A stretch of DNA of 64,000 nt from Thalassotalea sp. G2M2-11 (GCF_017168195.1 NZ_JADNYL010000001.1:868001-932000), one strand, 5' to 3'; counted from the stretch's first letter, positions 9,069 through 19,294 are shown. Notes: generated from the sequence alone by a model not told the origin. Made by a program: numbers and translations.

Positions 9069-10742
9069 CTAGCCAATTTTTTTGTATTTAATCCTGTGAG
9101 GTTCCACTGCGGCACTGCCTAAGGTTTTCTTTAACCACTCTTCGTAGTCTGTAAAGTTACCTTCGTAGAAGTTTACTTGTCCTTCATCACGATAATCGAG
9201 AATATGAGTGGCTATTCGGTCAAGGAACCAACGGTCATGAGAGATAACCATGGCGCAGCCAGGAAATTCTAAAAGAGCTTCTTCCAGTGCGCGAAGTGTT
9301 TCTACATCTAAGTCATTGGTTGGCTCATCGAGTAATAATAAATTACCGCCTGTTTTGACTAACTTGGCAAGGTGCACACGGTTGCGTTCACCTCCAGATA
9401 GATCACCAATGAATTTTTGTTGATCATTGCCTTTAAAATTAAAACGTGAGCAATAAGCGCGACTTGGAATTTCATAATTTCCTATGGTCAGAATATCGTG
9501 TCCTTCAGAGATCTCTTGGTAAACAGTATTTTTATCATCCATATCATCACGGAATTGATCAACACTGGCCAATTTGACCGTTTCACCTAGATCTACTTCA
9601 CCAGAATCAGGTTGCTCAGCACCAGATAACATTTTGAATAGGGTAGACTTACCCGCGCCATTAGCACCGATAATACCGACAATCGCTCCTTTAGGAATAC
9701 TAAAGCTTAAATTATCAATTAAGACGCGATCACCAAATGATTTGGTTAAGTTGTTTACGTCTAATACTTTATCACCTAGGCGTGGTCCTGGTGGAATATA
9801 AAGCTCGTTCGTTTCATTACGTTTTTGATGATCTTGGCTGTTGAGTTCTTCAAATCTCGCCATACGTGCTTTACTTTTGGCTTGGCGGCCTTTCGGATTA
9901 GAACGAACCCATTCTAATTCTTGTTTAATGGTTTTTTGTAAAGCATTCTCACTGCGTTTTTCTTGCTCAAGTCGAGCATCTTTTTGCTCAAGCCAAGAAG
10001 AATAGTTACCTTCCCAAGGGATACCATGGCCACGGTCAAGCTCTAAGATCCAACCGGCAACATTGTCTAAGAAATAACGGTCATGGGTGATGGCAACAAC
10101 GGTGCCACTATATTCATGTAAAAAGCGTTCTAACCAAGCAACTGACTCAGCATCTAAGTGGTTGGTTGGTTCATCAAGTAAGAGCATGTCAGGTTTTTGT
10201 AATAACAACCGACACAGAGCAACACGGCGACGCTCACCACCACTGAGTACCGCGACTTTTTGTTCCCACTCAGGTAAACGTAACGCATCGGCAGCACGCT
10301 CTAAAACATTATCAATATTATGACCGTCTTGTGCATTAATAATGTTTTCTAATTCACCTTGCTCTTTTGCTAAGGCATCAAAGTCGGCATCAGGTTCAGC
10401 GTATTCGGCATAGACTTGATCAAGTCGCGCCATGGCATCTTTTACTTCTGATACGGCTTCTTCAACGACTTCTCGTACTGTTTTGTTTTCATCAAGTTGA
10501 GGTTCTTGTGGTAAGTAACCTATGTTAGTGCCTGCGAGTGCATTTGCTTCACCTTCAAAATCGGTATCAACACCGGCCATGATCCTTAATAATGTCGATT
10601 TACCTGCACCATTTAAGCCTAATACACCGATTTTAGCGCCTGGGAAGAATGATAAAGAAATATCTTTTAGTATCGTACGTTTTGGCGGCACCACTTTACT
10701 AACGCGGTGCATTGAATAAATAAACTTATCTGGCAATGCCAT
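9069..10742 (-). CDS. ettA: Energy-dependent translational throttle protein EttA (ABC-F)
   Basis: Soluble ABC-F ATPase that binds the ribosomal E site and gates entry into elongation according to energy status. Two ABC domains are visible: Walker A GLNGAGKST and GANGAGKST, signatures LSGGERRRVALCRL and LSGGERNRVHLAKL, and Walker B LLLDEPTNHLD and LLLDEPTNDLD. Between them lies the charged linker that corresponds to the P-site tRNA interaction motif. The N-terminal MHRVSKVVPPKR and total length (557) match EttA rather than Uup or other ABC-F paralogues. Start is ATG at 10742. It is a single-gene unit ending in its own terminator. Confidence 0.95.
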   Translation of the reverse strand: MALPDKFIYSMHRVSKVVPPKRTILKDISLSFFPGAKIGVLGLNGAGKSTLLRIMAGVDTDFEGEANALAGTNIGYLPQEPQLDENKTVREVVEEAVSEVKDAMARLDQVYAEYAEPDADFDALAKEQGELENIINAQDGHNIDNVLERAADALRLPEWEQKVAVLSGGERRRVALCRLLLQKPDMLLLDEPTNHLDAESVAWLERFLHEYSGTVVAITHDRYFLDNVAGWILELDRGHGIPWEGNYSSWLEQKDARLEQEKRSENALQKTIKQELEWVRSNPKGRQAKSKARMARFEELNSQDHQKRNETNELYIPPGPRLGDKVLDVNNLTKSFGDRVLIDNLSFSIPKGAIVGIIGANGAGKSTLFKMLSGAEQPDSGEVDLGETVKLASVDQFRDDMDDKNTVYQEISEGHDILTIGNYEIPSRAYCSRFNFKGNDQQKFIGDLSGGERNRVHLAKLVKTGGNLLLLDEPTNDLDVETLRALEEALLEFPGCAMVISHDRWFLDRIATHILDYRDEGQVNFYEGNFTDYEEWLKKTLGSAAVEPHRIKYKKIG

Positions 10743-10911
10743 GGGAAACCTTTTGTTTTAAATAAATGGAATTGCTAGTATTTTAAGTGAAAGGTCATAG
10801 GCAAGCAAATTTGATTAAATGGGTTTATTTGTGATGAAAAGTATTGAAATTACATCAATAGTACCCATTGTGTGCTATTGATTATAGTTAAGGTGAATAA
10901 AAAATATTGTT

Positions 10912-11982
10912 ATGGCACAACATTTAGGTTGGTGGGATAAGTTTTCTGAAAAAGCATCTATCGATGCAATTGATCGCTATCGTAAAAAATCAATTTTTTA
11001 CTTTGTTAGTTTTAGTGGTGCTGCAGTGATTTTATATTTTTCTGCGAAAAGCTATCAATCTTACGACATCAGCTTGGCCTTTACTTTATTGTTTGGTGCC
11101 GTATTTATTCTACTTAATGCTGTAACCGCTATCATATTTAATCGTGAAGAAATACACTACTATGCGAGTGTTTTTTGTGTATTTTTCATGTTACTCACAG
11201 TGGTTTATATGGGGGGATATAAAAATACAGCGCTGTATTGGCTTTATCCTATACCATTGATTTATTTTGTCTTATTGGGAATTAAGATTGGCGCTATTGT
11301 CAATGTACTGTTTTTTATTATCTTATTAGTTTTGCTGAAATCTCCTCTAGACATTCCTGCACAATATCCGCCCGCTGAGGTATCTCGTTTTATTACTTCG
11401 TTTGCCGTGATGAATTTGATCAGTTTTATTGCTGATTATTTTCGTCATGATAGTCATAGTAAATTGACTAAGCTTAGCTATGCAAAATTGAAACAGTCTT
11501 ACACTGACAGTTTAACTAAACTGCCAAATCGACGGTTTTTATCTTCGGTATTATTTGAACGCTTTATGGTGAGTGATGAATATTACCCACTGACCATAGT
11601 GAATATTGATATTGATCACTTTAAAGACGTGAATGATACTTTTGGTCATCAAATAGGTGATCAAGTGTTGATGAAATTTACTGAGTTGTGCATAAATAAT
11701 ATTCGTAAAAATGATGTGATGGTAAGAACAGGTGGAGAAGAGTTTTTGTTGTTTTTCATGCAAACATCGAAAGCTCAAGGGGCTACGCTGGCGGAAAAGC
11801 TACGCAAGATTATTGAACAAAGTTCATTAGTTCTAGAAAATCAAATTATTGAATTTACTGCAAGTTTTGGCGTTGCTGAGTGCCAATCAAATGATGATCT
11901 TGAGCTTGCTTTGCATATTGCTGATAAACGTATGTATGCAGCTAAGCAATCGGGTCGAAATAAAGTGGTGTGTGATGATTAA
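10912..11982 (+). CDS. Membrane-bound diguanylate cyclase (GGDEF)
   Basis: Makes cyclic-di-GMP from two GTP. The N-terminal part has about six hydrophobic segments (roughly residues 28-175) resembling a 7TM/MASE-like sensory module, followed by a short helical linker and a GGDEF domain (about 190-352). The catalytic signature is GGEEF at 274-278. RKND at 265-268, exactly five residues upstream, matches the RxxD inhibitory site, so product inhibition is expected. ATG at 10912 follows a weak AAGGTG. It is divergent from ettA and apparently monocistronic. The signal sensed is unknown. Confidence 0.88.
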   Translation: MAQHLGWWDKFSEKASIDAIDRYRKKSIFYFVSFSGAAVILYFSAKSYQSYDISLAFTLLFGAVFILLNAVTAIIFNREEIHYYASVFCVFFMLLTVVYMGGYKNTALYWLYPIPLIYFVLLGIKIGAIVNVLFFIILLVLLKSPLDIPAQYPPAEVSRFITSFAVMNLISFIADYFRHDSHSKLTKLSYAKLKQSYTDSLTKLPNRRFLSSVLFERFMVSDEYYPLTIVNIDIDHFKDVNDTFGHQIGDQVLMKFTELCINNIRKNDVMVRTGGEEFLLFFMQTSKAQGATLAEKLRKIIEQSSLVLENQIIEFTASFGVAECQSNDDLELALHIADKRMYAAKQSGRNKVVCDD

Positions 11983-12072
11983 CAACTTTTCATCACTGCT
12001 TTAGCTCACGCGTTATATCACGTACACTAGTCAATATTAATAGCGTTTCTGCTGAAGTATTAAGGGGCTAGC

Positions 12073-13641
12073 TTGAGTTTATTTGCTTGTGATTTTAACG
12101 ACCGTTTTGTAGATAGATTACCTGCTGATCAACAATCAGATAATTTTTGTCGCACGGTTAATGGGGTGGCGTATTCATTTGTCAGCCCCAAAGTCACTCA
12201 ATCGCCTACGCTAATTGCGTTAAACCACACATTAGCGCAACAGCTTACCTTAGCCACTGATGATCCTCAGGCTATTGCACGCGTATTAACGGGAAATGAG
12301 CTGTTACCCAATACTAGGCCTTATGCTATGTGTTACGGAGGACATCAGTTTGGTCACTGGGCTGGGCAACTGGGTGATGGTCGAGCAATTAATTTGGGGC
12401 AATTAGCCACTCCAGAGCTTGGCTTACAAACATTACAACTAAAAGGTGCAGGGCCGACGCCTTATTCAAGAACTGCTGATGGTCTAGCAGTATTACGATC
12501 TTCAATTAGAGAATATTTATGCTCTGAAGCGATGTTTCATTTAGGAGTTCCTACCACGCGTGCGTTAAGTTTATGCTTAACAGGCGATAAAGTAGTGCGA
12601 GATATGTTTTATGATGGCCGTCCTCAGCAAGAATTAGGCGCTGTTGTTTGTCGTGTATCATCGTCCTTTATGCGTTTTGGCAGTTTTCAGTTACCGGCGG
12701 TGCGTGGAGATATTAAGCTGTTAAACCAGCTTGTTGATTATGCCATTACTGAAGACTTTCCACATTTAGGCCAACCATGCAAGGATACTTACATCCAATG
12801 GTTTCGTGAAATTAGTGAACGCACTTGCCAATTGATCGTTGAGTGGATGCGTGTTGGCTTTGTTCATGGAGTGATGAATACCGACAATATGTCAATTATT
12901 GGTGAAACCATTGACTATGGCCCGTACGGATGGATTGATAATTTTGATTTGTCGTGGACGCCTAATACCACAGATGCCAAAGGAAAACGCTACTGCTTTG
13001 GCGCACAACCACAAATAGCCCAGTGGAATTTATTTCAATTAGCGAATGCCATTTATCCCTTGATTGAACAGGCTGAACCGCTGAATGAAATCTTAACGAA
13101 CTATGCCAAAATGTACGAATCACGCTGGCTCGAAATGATGAAAGATAAATTAGGGCTTGCCCAGCTTGAACCCCAGTCAGATGGTGAATTATTCGTGCAA
13201 TTAGAGCAAGTGTTGAGTGAATGCAATATTGATATGACGATTTTTTATCGTTTACTGGCAAGCTATATTCCGGGGAAAAGCCAAATTGAAAGCCACTTTT
13301 TGCCTTGCTTTTATCAAGACGAACCAACGAAAGCCATGTATTGGCCAAGGTTTGAATACTGGATATCGCTTTATTGTCAGCGCTTGGAAAACAACAGCCT
13401 TGATGATGATGAACGCGCGCGAGTGATGAATCGAGTGAATCCGAAGTTTGTGTTACGTAACTACCTTGCACAACAAGCGATAGAGCTTGCAGAGCAAGGG
13501 GACTACTCTATGATTGAGCAACTACAGCAGGTATTAGCTAATCCCTATCAAGAACAAGATGGCTTTGAGCATTTTGGGGCAAAACGACCGGGTTGGGCAA
13601 TGCATAAGGCTGGCTGTTCAATGCTTTCTTGTAGCTCGTAA
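12073..13641 (+). CDS. selO: Protein adenylyltransferase SelO (YdiU family)
   Basis: Pseudokinase-fold enzyme that transfers AMP from ATP to protein hydroxyl groups (AMPylation), linked in other bacteria to oxidative-stress adaptation. The sequence shows LKGAGPTPYSR (nucleotide loop, Lys124), SSIREYLCSEAM, and VMNTDNMS with Asp271/Asn272 and Asp281 of DYGP, equivalent to the catalytic and metal residues of E. coli SelO. The last residues, CSS, match the conserved C-terminal cysteine involved in a redox disulfide. Start is TTG 12073 with AAGGGG six bases upstream. Length (522) is slightly above average. It is followed by a hairpin-rich repeat. Confidence 0.93.
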   Translation: MSLFACDFNDRFVDRLPADQQSDNFCRTVNGVAYSFVSPKVTQSPTLIALNHTLAQQLTLATDDPQAIARVLTGNELLPNTRPYAMCYGGHQFGHWAGQLGDGRAINLGQLATPELGLQTLQLKGAGPTPYSRTADGLAVLRSSIREYLCSEAMFHLGVPTTRALSLCLTGDKVVRDMFYDGRPQQELGAVVCRVSSSFMRFGSFQLPAVRGDIKLLNQLVDYAITEDFPHLGQPCKDTYIQWFREISERTCQLIVEWMRVGFVHGVMNTDNMSIIGETIDYGPYGWIDNFDLSWTPNTTDAKGKRYCFGAQPQIAQWNLFQLANAIYPLIEQAEPLNEILTNYAKMYESRWLEMMKDKLGLAQLEPQSDGELFVQLEQVLSECNIDMTIFYRLLASYIPGKSQIESHFLPCFYQDEPTKAMYWPRFEYWISLYCQRLENNSLDDDERARVMNRVNPKFVLRNYLAQQAIELAEQGDYSMIEQLQQVLANPYQEQDGFEHFGAKRPGWAMHKAGCSMLSCSS

Positions 13642-13649
13642 TGTCCAGG

Positions 13650-13876
13650 GCGTGTTGATTTTTCAAGTTTGTTTTTGCAGCAACAAATTCTGCCCGAAGG
13701 GTTTAACTAAACGTCTCCTGCTGTTTGTTGCCTACATGGATGTAGGTACTTAGCGTGAGCGTGAGCAGGAGCGGAAGCTGTACTTAAATTAACCATAGAT
13801 GACTATGCAAAAATTCAAGTGCCGCGATCAGAAGGCGTTTATCTTGAACAAAATTCAAACAGCAAAGTTCAACAGG
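13650..13876. repeat. Hairpin-rich intergenic element between selO and CBS gene
   Basis: Fills almost the whole gap. Imperfect inverted ends (TGTTGA at 13653, TCAACA at 13869) enclose an inner stem CTCCTGCT/AGCAGGAG (13715-13722 with 13764-13771). At its centre lies the hairpin CCTACATGGATGTAGG. The 26 bases 13728-13753 recur identically at 22961-22986. Not a gene; likely a dispersed, non-autonomous repeat. Confidence 0.65.
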
Positions 13877-13877
13877 T

Positions 13878-14315
13878 CTAGTTTTTAGTTTGCTGATTTA
13901 ATTTACGTCGGTATTGCAAGGCAACTAATTTGATCACATCACGCCAGGTCATAATCCCTATTGGCTGAAAGTTATCATTAACTATCGGTAAACAAGAAAT
14001 ATGATTATCGTAAAATAATAATACCGCTTCATTTAGGGTGATTGATGGAGGAGCGGTGATCAGCTCTCGTGCCATGATTAAGTGTAATTTTTTCCGCATC
14101 AATGCGGTATCTTTCGGCGTTTCTTTACTGGTGCCGATTGTTGGGCTTAAATGTTTGTATAAGTCCCTGTCGGTAATAATCCCAGCAAGTTCTTTACCGT
14201 CTAAAATTAAGATATGATGCACTTTATATTGGTCGAAAAGTTGCTTAGCATCTGATAAGTCATCATCAATATCGAGAGTTAATAATGATTTTGTCATTAT
14301 GTTTTCGATGCTCAT
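13878..14315 (-). CDS. CBS-pair domain protein
   Basis: Small cytoplasmic protein (145 residues) made of two CBS motifs: residues about 1-60 (VHHILILDGKELAGIITDRDL) and about 82-140 (HISCLPIVNDNFQPIGIMTWRDVI). CBS pairs bind adenosyl nucleotides and usually act as energy or redox switches; no catalytic partner domain is fused. I chose ATG 14315 (MSIENIMTK), preceded by AGGT seven bases away, over an upstream GTG at 14342. The gene is divergent from pstC and its upstream region holds the pst Pho box. Its target is unknown. Confidence 0.82.
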   Translation of the reverse strand: MSIENIMTKSLLTLDIDDDLSDAKQLFDQYKVHHILILDGKELAGIITDRDLYKHLSPTIGTSKETPKDTALMRKKLHLIMARELITAPPSITLNEAVLLFYDNHISCLPIVNDNFQPIGIMTWRDVIKLVALQYRRKLNQQTKN

Positions 14316-14423
14316 AACATTACCTATAAATTTTAACCCCACACATCACTAAGATTAAACAAAAAAGCCTTGTTAAACAAATAATTCATTGTTGAGTTTA
14401 TTGAATCTATATTGTTTCAGTGT

Positions 14424-14457
14424 TTGTCACAAAACTGTCATACAACTGTCTTATAAT
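14424..14457 (+). promoter_or_regulatory. Pho box and -10 of the pstCAB-phoU operon
   Basis: Three contiguous 11-base PhoB half-sites: TTGTCACAAAA (14424-14434), CTGTCATACAA (14435-14445), CTGTCTTATAA (14446-14456). The last overlaps an exact -10 hexamer TATAAT at 14452-14457. This is the expected layout of a PhoB-activated promoter, where the Pho box replaces the -35. Confidence 0.9.
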
Positions 14458-14497
14458 TGCCAAAGTGAGGTTTTTTATACAATTAAAGGTGTTGTAA

Positions 14498-16738
14498 TTG
14501 GCAATTGCACTTAAATCAACTGGCGTTCGCCAGATTAAAAATTCAGCAGCTAAATGGTTAATTACACTAGGGGGGATCAGTGTCTTATTGACCCTAGTGC
14601 TTATATTTTTGTATCTGCTTTATGTGATCAAACCGATCTTTGAGTCTGCTAAAATAGAACCGGTGACAGCGTTAACCATCGAACGTTCAGAGGAGGTTCT
14701 GTCTATTGGTGTCGATGAGTTACAAGAGCTGGCTTATACCATTAGTACAGACGGAGATATCGCTTTTTATTCTTTATTGGAACCAAGTCAAAGCAAATCC
14801 TTGTCTTCCGTCGTATTTCGTCAGCAACTTTCTGAACAGCCTCTCGTTAAGGTGATTGATGCGGGCCATGAAAAAAAGCTACTGCTTGATGAGTTAGATC
14901 AAGTGCAGCTAGTGGCGACTAAGTTCGAAGCGACTTATCAGGCTGGTCAGCGGGAAGTGATTCCTAACTTAACGTATCCACTGGGTGAAGATTATTTACT
15001 TGTTGATGAAGACAATGGCGCTTTGTCTGAACTGGCGTTTGCTATGAATGATGAAAAAGCGGTGTTTGTCGCTTTTACCGACGATCAACGCTTGATTAAA
15101 ACCACTTTGCTAGCCGAAGATGATTTTAATTACGATCCAGAATTTGAAGCCTTTTATCAAACGATTGATATCGCGTTAAATCAGGTCGATGATATTTTAA
15201 TTTCACCAGATCTCTCAATGGCATTTGTGCGCAGTGCTGATAACGTATTGGTCTATGATTTAACCGATGAATATCAAGTAGCGCTCAAAGCTAGGATCAG
15301 CCCGCAACTAGCACAAAACGGTGCTCAATCACATCATTTAACCTCCATGGCATTACTATCTGGTGGTAGCTCGCTGTTATTAGGAGATTATAATGGCTTG
15401 GTGACTCAGTGGTTTGAAGTGTCAACAGACAATGGTCGAGAATTTAAACAAGTGCGCTCTTTTATGGTGAGCGAGCAAGAAGCGGTTACTAATATAGTGA
15501 CGGAACAGTTTCGAAAAAGCTTTTTTACGGTAACTGACTCAGGAGAAATTGGGGTATTTTATACCACCAGTGAAGCCGATTTATGGCGAGGACAACTAAC
15601 TAATGCAGCGCCGAAAGCCATTGTTATCTCACCACGTGCTAATGGTTTATTAGTGCAAGATGGCAACACCTTAGCGCAATTTTCAGTTGAAAATGAGCAC
15701 CCTGAAGTAACTTGGCAAGCGTTGTGGCAAGAGGTGTGGTATGAAGGATACCCAGAGCCTGAATATATCTGGCAATCAACCTCTGGCTCTGATGATTTTG
15801 AAGCTAAATTTTCATTAGTGCCTATTTCATTTGGTACCATGAAAGCGGCGTTATACGCTATGCTTTTTGCGGTTCCTATCGCATTAACGGCCGCTATCTA
15901 TACTGCTTACTTTATGACGCCAGCGTTGCGTAAAAAAGTCAAACCAACCATTGAAATCATGGAAGCATTACCGACAGTGATTCTTGGTTTCCTTGCTGGT
16001 CTATGGCTAGCACCTATTGTCGAGAAAAACTTACCCGCTATTGCGTTGTTGTTAATACTTTTACCATTAGCTGTCTTTATCACTGCTTTTGCCTGGCATC
16101 GTTTACCTAAGCAATGGAAAAGCAAACTACCTGAAACTTGGGCGCCGATTATTCTTATCCCTGTGTTACTGATTGCTGCAACATTCGCGTTTTCTTTGTC
16201 ACCTGTGATGGAAATGTATTGGTTTGGTGGTGATGTCAGACAGTTTATCACCAATGATCTTGGTATTGATTTTGATCAGCGTAATGCCTTAGTCGTTGGT
16301 ATTGCAATGGGATTTGCCGTAATCCCCACTATTTTTTCTATGGCTGAAGATGCCATTTTTAGCGTGCCTAAACACTTAACCAGTGGTTCATTAGCTTTGG
16401 GGGCAACGCAATGGCAAACCTTAGTGAAGGTGGTGTTATTGACAGCAAGCCCAGGTATATTTTCCGCCATTATGATGGGGTTAGGACGCGCTGTTGGTGA
16501 AACTATGATAGTGCTGATGGCGACTGGAAATACGCCGATTGTGGATTGGAGTATCTTTCAGGGCATGCGTACTTTGGCTGCTAATATTGCGGTGGAAATG
16601 CCAGAATCAGAAGTGGGAAGTTCTCATTATCGCATCTTATTCTTAGCTGCATTTGTTTTATTTGTTTTTACCTTTGTATTTAATACGTTAGCTGAATTTG
16701 TCCGTCAGCGTTTACGTGAAAAATACAGTTCATTGTAG
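14498..16738 (+). CDS. pstC: Phosphate ABC transporter permease PstC, long form
   Basis: Inner-membrane subunit of the high-affinity phosphate importer. At 746 residues it is more than twice the E. coli PstC (about 319). An N-terminal membrane anchor (about 19-45) is followed by a large, apparently periplasmic insertion (about 50-440) with WD/beta-propeller-like repeats in appearance. The MetI-like permease core starts near residue 444 and includes the ABC-docking EAA loop (SLALGATQWQTLVKVVL) and GRAVGETM. Start is TTG 14498, with AAAGGTG about six bases upstream; no nearby ATG fits. It is first in the pstCAB-phoU operon. Confidence 0.93.
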   Translation: MAIALKSTGVRQIKNSAAKWLITLGGISVLLTLVLIFLYLLYVIKPIFESAKIEPVTALTIERSEEVLSIGVDELQELAYTISTDGDIAFYSLLEPSQSKSLSSVVFRQQLSEQPLVKVIDAGHEKKLLLDELDQVQLVATKFEATYQAGQREVIPNLTYPLGEDYLLVDEDNGALSELAFAMNDEKAVFVAFTDDQRLIKTTLLAEDDFNYDPEFEAFYQTIDIALNQVDDILISPDLSMAFVRSADNVLVYDLTDEYQVALKARISPQLAQNGAQSHHLTSMALLSGGSSLLLGDYNGLVTQWFEVSTDNGREFKQVRSFMVSEQEAVTNIVTEQFRKSFFTVTDSGEIGVFYTTSEADLWRGQLTNAAPKAIVISPRANGLLVQDGNTLAQFSVENEHPEVTWQALWQEVWYEGYPEPEYIWQSTSGSDDFEAKFSLVPISFGTMKAALYAMLFAVPIALTAAIYTAYFMTPALRKKVKPTIEIMEALPTVILGFLAGLWLAPIVEKNLPAIALLLILLPLAVFITAFAWHRLPKQWKSKLPETWAPIILIPVLLIAATFAFSLSPVMEMYWFGGDVRQFITNDLGIDFDQRNALVVGIAMGFAVIPTIFSMAEDAIFSVPKHLTSGSLALGATQWQTLVKVVLLTASPGIFSAIMMGLGRAVGETMIVLMATGNTPIVDWSIFQGMRTLAANIAVEMPESEVGSSHYRILFLAAFVLFVFTFVFNTLAEFVRQRLREKYSSL

Positions 16739-16750
16739 GAGTACTGAAGA

Positions 16751-18385
16751 ATGAATAAGTGGTTTAAATCAGGCTCTCCATGGATTTGGTTATCTGCTGG
16801 CGGTGTCAGTATCAGTTTAATATCAGTGATTGGCTTGTTGTGGTTAATTGCTTCTAGGGGGCTGTCCTATTTTTGGCCAGCGGATATTTATCAGTTTGAA
16901 ATGCTTGATCAAAATGGCAAGAAAACACAGATTATTGGTGAAATATATGATCGAGAAAGTATCCCAGCTCGCCAGTTATCGCATCTTCAGCTTGATTTAG
17001 CTGATGCTGAAGAAGTTGAGCGACTGTTAGTTAAAACGGGTAACCGAGAATTAGTCAGTTTAGATTTTCGTTGGATATTAGTACCGCAGATCATTGAGCA
17101 ATCGACACCTGAAGATATTGTGTTAATCGAACGTCGTACTAATGGCAACTTTTACGGTTATATTGATGCTTTGATTTTAGATGGTCAGCAAGTATCACTT
17201 GATAGATTGCCTGAAATGTTAGCGCGAGTGACAGAATTTCAGCAACAGATGGAAGAGTTACAAAAAGTTGATATAGGTGCTATTAACTATCAAATAGAAC
17301 GCTTGCGACTGCAAGAGAGAAAGCACAGATTAGAGCAAACGTTAACACCTGATACGGAGCAAGCTATATCTGAACAGGTTACCGAATTGCAAGCAGACTA
17401 TCAGCAATTAGAACAAGAGCTGTTAGCGCTTAGAGCAAAAGTATCTCGTGATCAATTAAAAATGCGTGCCATGGATGGACAAATTGTCACGATTAATTTT
17501 GAGCATATTTTAAAGGTCTCGTTCAACAACCTGCTACATTTTGGCGAAAAGCTGATGATGTTTTTCAGTCAAATAGCTAGTTTTATTAGTGATGATCCGC
17601 GAGAAGCAAATACTGAAGGTGGTGTTTTTCCTGCGATATTTGGTACTGTGTTGATGGTGTTACTGATGACAGTGATCGTATCGCCATTAGGTGTTGTCGC
17701 GGCAATTTATCTGCATGAATATGCGGGTAATAATGCACTGACTAAATTATTACGTATTGCGGTGATCAACTTAGCAGGTGTTCCATCTATTGTTTATGGT
17801 GTGTTTGGTTTAGGCTTTTTTGTTTACATGGTTGGTGGCAGTTTAGATCAACTGTTTTACCCTGAAACTTTACCTAGCCCTACTTTTGGTACACCTGGGG
17901 TGATGTGGTCAGCTATTACTTTGGCGATACTCACCTTGCCTGTGGTAATAGTGTCTACGGAAGAAGGCTTATCAAGAATACCTGGCTCGATGCGCCATGG
18001 TAGTTTAGCGCTAGGGGCTACTAAAGCAGAAACACTATGGCGAATTATATTACCTATTGCTAGCCCTGCGATCATGACGGGTATTATTTTAGCGATTGCT
18101 CGTGCTGCGGGTGAAGTGGCACCATTAATGTTGGTCGGTGTGGTGAAAATGGCACCTAACTTACCATTAGATGGTAACTTTCCATTTCTTCACTTAGATC
18201 GTAAGTTTATGCATTTAGGTTTTCATATATATGACGTTGGTTTTCAAAGCCCAAATGTTGAGGCGGCGCGTCCATTGGTTTATGCCACGGCACTTCTGTT
18301 GGTAACCATTATTGTAGCTCTCAATATGACGGCGGTCTCAATTCGCAATCGTTTAAGAGAAAAATATCGCACGTTAGAGCATTAA
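16751..18385 (+). CDS. pstA: Phosphate ABC transporter permease PstA, long form
   Basis: Second permease subunit, 544 residues versus about 296 in E. coli. One N-terminal transmembrane helix (about 12-35) precedes an insertion of about 240 residues that includes a heptad-rich coiled coil (about 160-235, rich in Leu, Gln and Glu). The permease core begins near residue 290 (FPAIFGTVLMVLLM) and carries the EAA-type loop HGSLALGATKAETLWRI and ARAAGEVAPLM. It starts 12 bases after pstC. The matched enlargement of both permeases suggests a shared periplasmic assembly. Confidence 0.93.
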   Translation: MNKWFKSGSPWIWLSAGGVSISLISVIGLLWLIASRGLSYFWPADIYQFEMLDQNGKKTQIIGEIYDRESIPARQLSHLQLDLADAEEVERLLVKTGNRELVSLDFRWILVPQIIEQSTPEDIVLIERRTNGNFYGYIDALILDGQQVSLDRLPEMLARVTEFQQQMEELQKVDIGAINYQIERLRLQERKHRLEQTLTPDTEQAISEQVTELQADYQQLEQELLALRAKVSRDQLKMRAMDGQIVTINFEHILKVSFNNLLHFGEKLMMFFSQIASFISDDPREANTEGGVFPAIFGTVLMVLLMTVIVSPLGVVAAIYLHEYAGNNALTKLLRIAVINLAGVPSIVYGVFGLGFFVYMVGGSLDQLFYPETLPSPTFGTPGVMWSAITLAILTLPVVIVSTEEGLSRIPGSMRHGSLALGATKAETLWRIILPIASPAIMTGIILAIARAAGEVAPLMLVGVVKMAPNLPLDGNFPFLHLDRKFMHLGFHIYDVGFQSPNVEAARPLVYATALLLVTIIVALNMTAVSIRNRLREKYRTLEH

Positions 18386-18469
18386 TCGTTGACGGTATTG
18401 AACAACCATTAGTGATGGTTAATCACAAAGATTACATAACTGTAAGAAATAAAGATTAAAGAGAAAAAT

Positions 18470-19294
18470 ATGATTTCTGTTAGCCCCAAAAATTTGATGG
18501 CAACGCAAACAAAACTTGATTTGCATAATTTAACCGCCGAACAAAAGGCGTTAGATATTAAAGGTCTCAACTTATTTTATGGTGAAAAACAAGCTTTACA
18601 AAATATTACTATGGCGATACCCAAAGGGCAGGTGACCGCTTTTATTGGGCCAAGTGGTTGTGGTAAATCTACGTTACTACGCTGTATTAACCGTATGAAT
18701 GATTTGGTAGATAGTTGTCGCATAGAGGGCGAGATTAATTTACATGGCGAAAACATCTACAGTAAGCAAGTGGATGTTGCCGCTTTACGCCGTCAAGTTG
18801 GTATGGTGTTTCAACGTCCCAATCCATTCCCAAAAAGTATTTATGAAAATGTTGTCTATGGTCTTCGTATCGCCGGTGAAAATAACCGACGCGTTTTGGA
18901 TGACGCGGTTGAACAGGCATTACGCAGCGCCGCGTTGTGGAATGAAGTCAAAGACAGATTGCATGAAAGTGCCTTAGGGTTATCGGGTGGTCAGCAACAA
19001 CGTCTAGTGATTGCTCGTGCCATTGCTATCGAGCCTGAAGTCTTATTGCTAGATGAGCCAACATCAGCACTTGATCCTATTTCAACGTTAACGATTGAAG
19101 AATTGATCAATGATTTGAAAAAACAATTTACGGTTGTGATAGTGACGCATAACATGCAACAAGCGGCACGAGTGTCTGATCAAACCGCTTTTATGTACAT
19201 GGGGGATCTTATTGAGTACAACGATACTAATACCTTGTTTACTACCCCAGATAAAAAGAAAACTGAAGATTATATTACCGGTCGATACGGTTAA
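18470..19294 (+). CDS. pstB: Phosphate ABC transporter ATP-binding protein PstB
   Basis: ATPase of the phosphate importer and part of the PhoR signalling complex. Walker A is GPSGCGKST (residues 60-68), the signature is [16 protein letters not shown], Walker B is [13 protein letters not shown], and the H-loop is [13 protein letters not shown]. The Asp-rich [10 protein letters not shown] segment and total length (274) are typical. ATG 18470 follows AAAGAGAAAA. It is 84 bases after pstA in the same orientation and 25 bases before phoU. Confidence 0.96.
   Translation: MISVSPKNLMATQTKLDLHNLTAEQKALDIKGLNLFYGEKQALQNITMAIPKGQVTAFIGPSGCGKSTLLRCINRMNDLVDSCRIEGEINLHGENIYSKQVDVAALRRQVGMVFQRPNPFPKSIYENVVYGLRIAGENNRRVLDDAVEQALRSAALWNEVKDRLHESALGLSGGQQQRLVIARAIAIEPEVLLLDEPTSALDPISTLTIEELINDLKKQFTVVIVTHNMQQAARVSDQTAFMYMGDLIEYNDTNTLFTTPDKKKTEDYITGRYG

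Noticed and set aside
12962-13471. 169-codon minus-strand open frame inside selO
   Set aside because: It lies wholly antisense to a conserved enzyme gene, has no ribosome binding site and its composition is that of a shadow frame.
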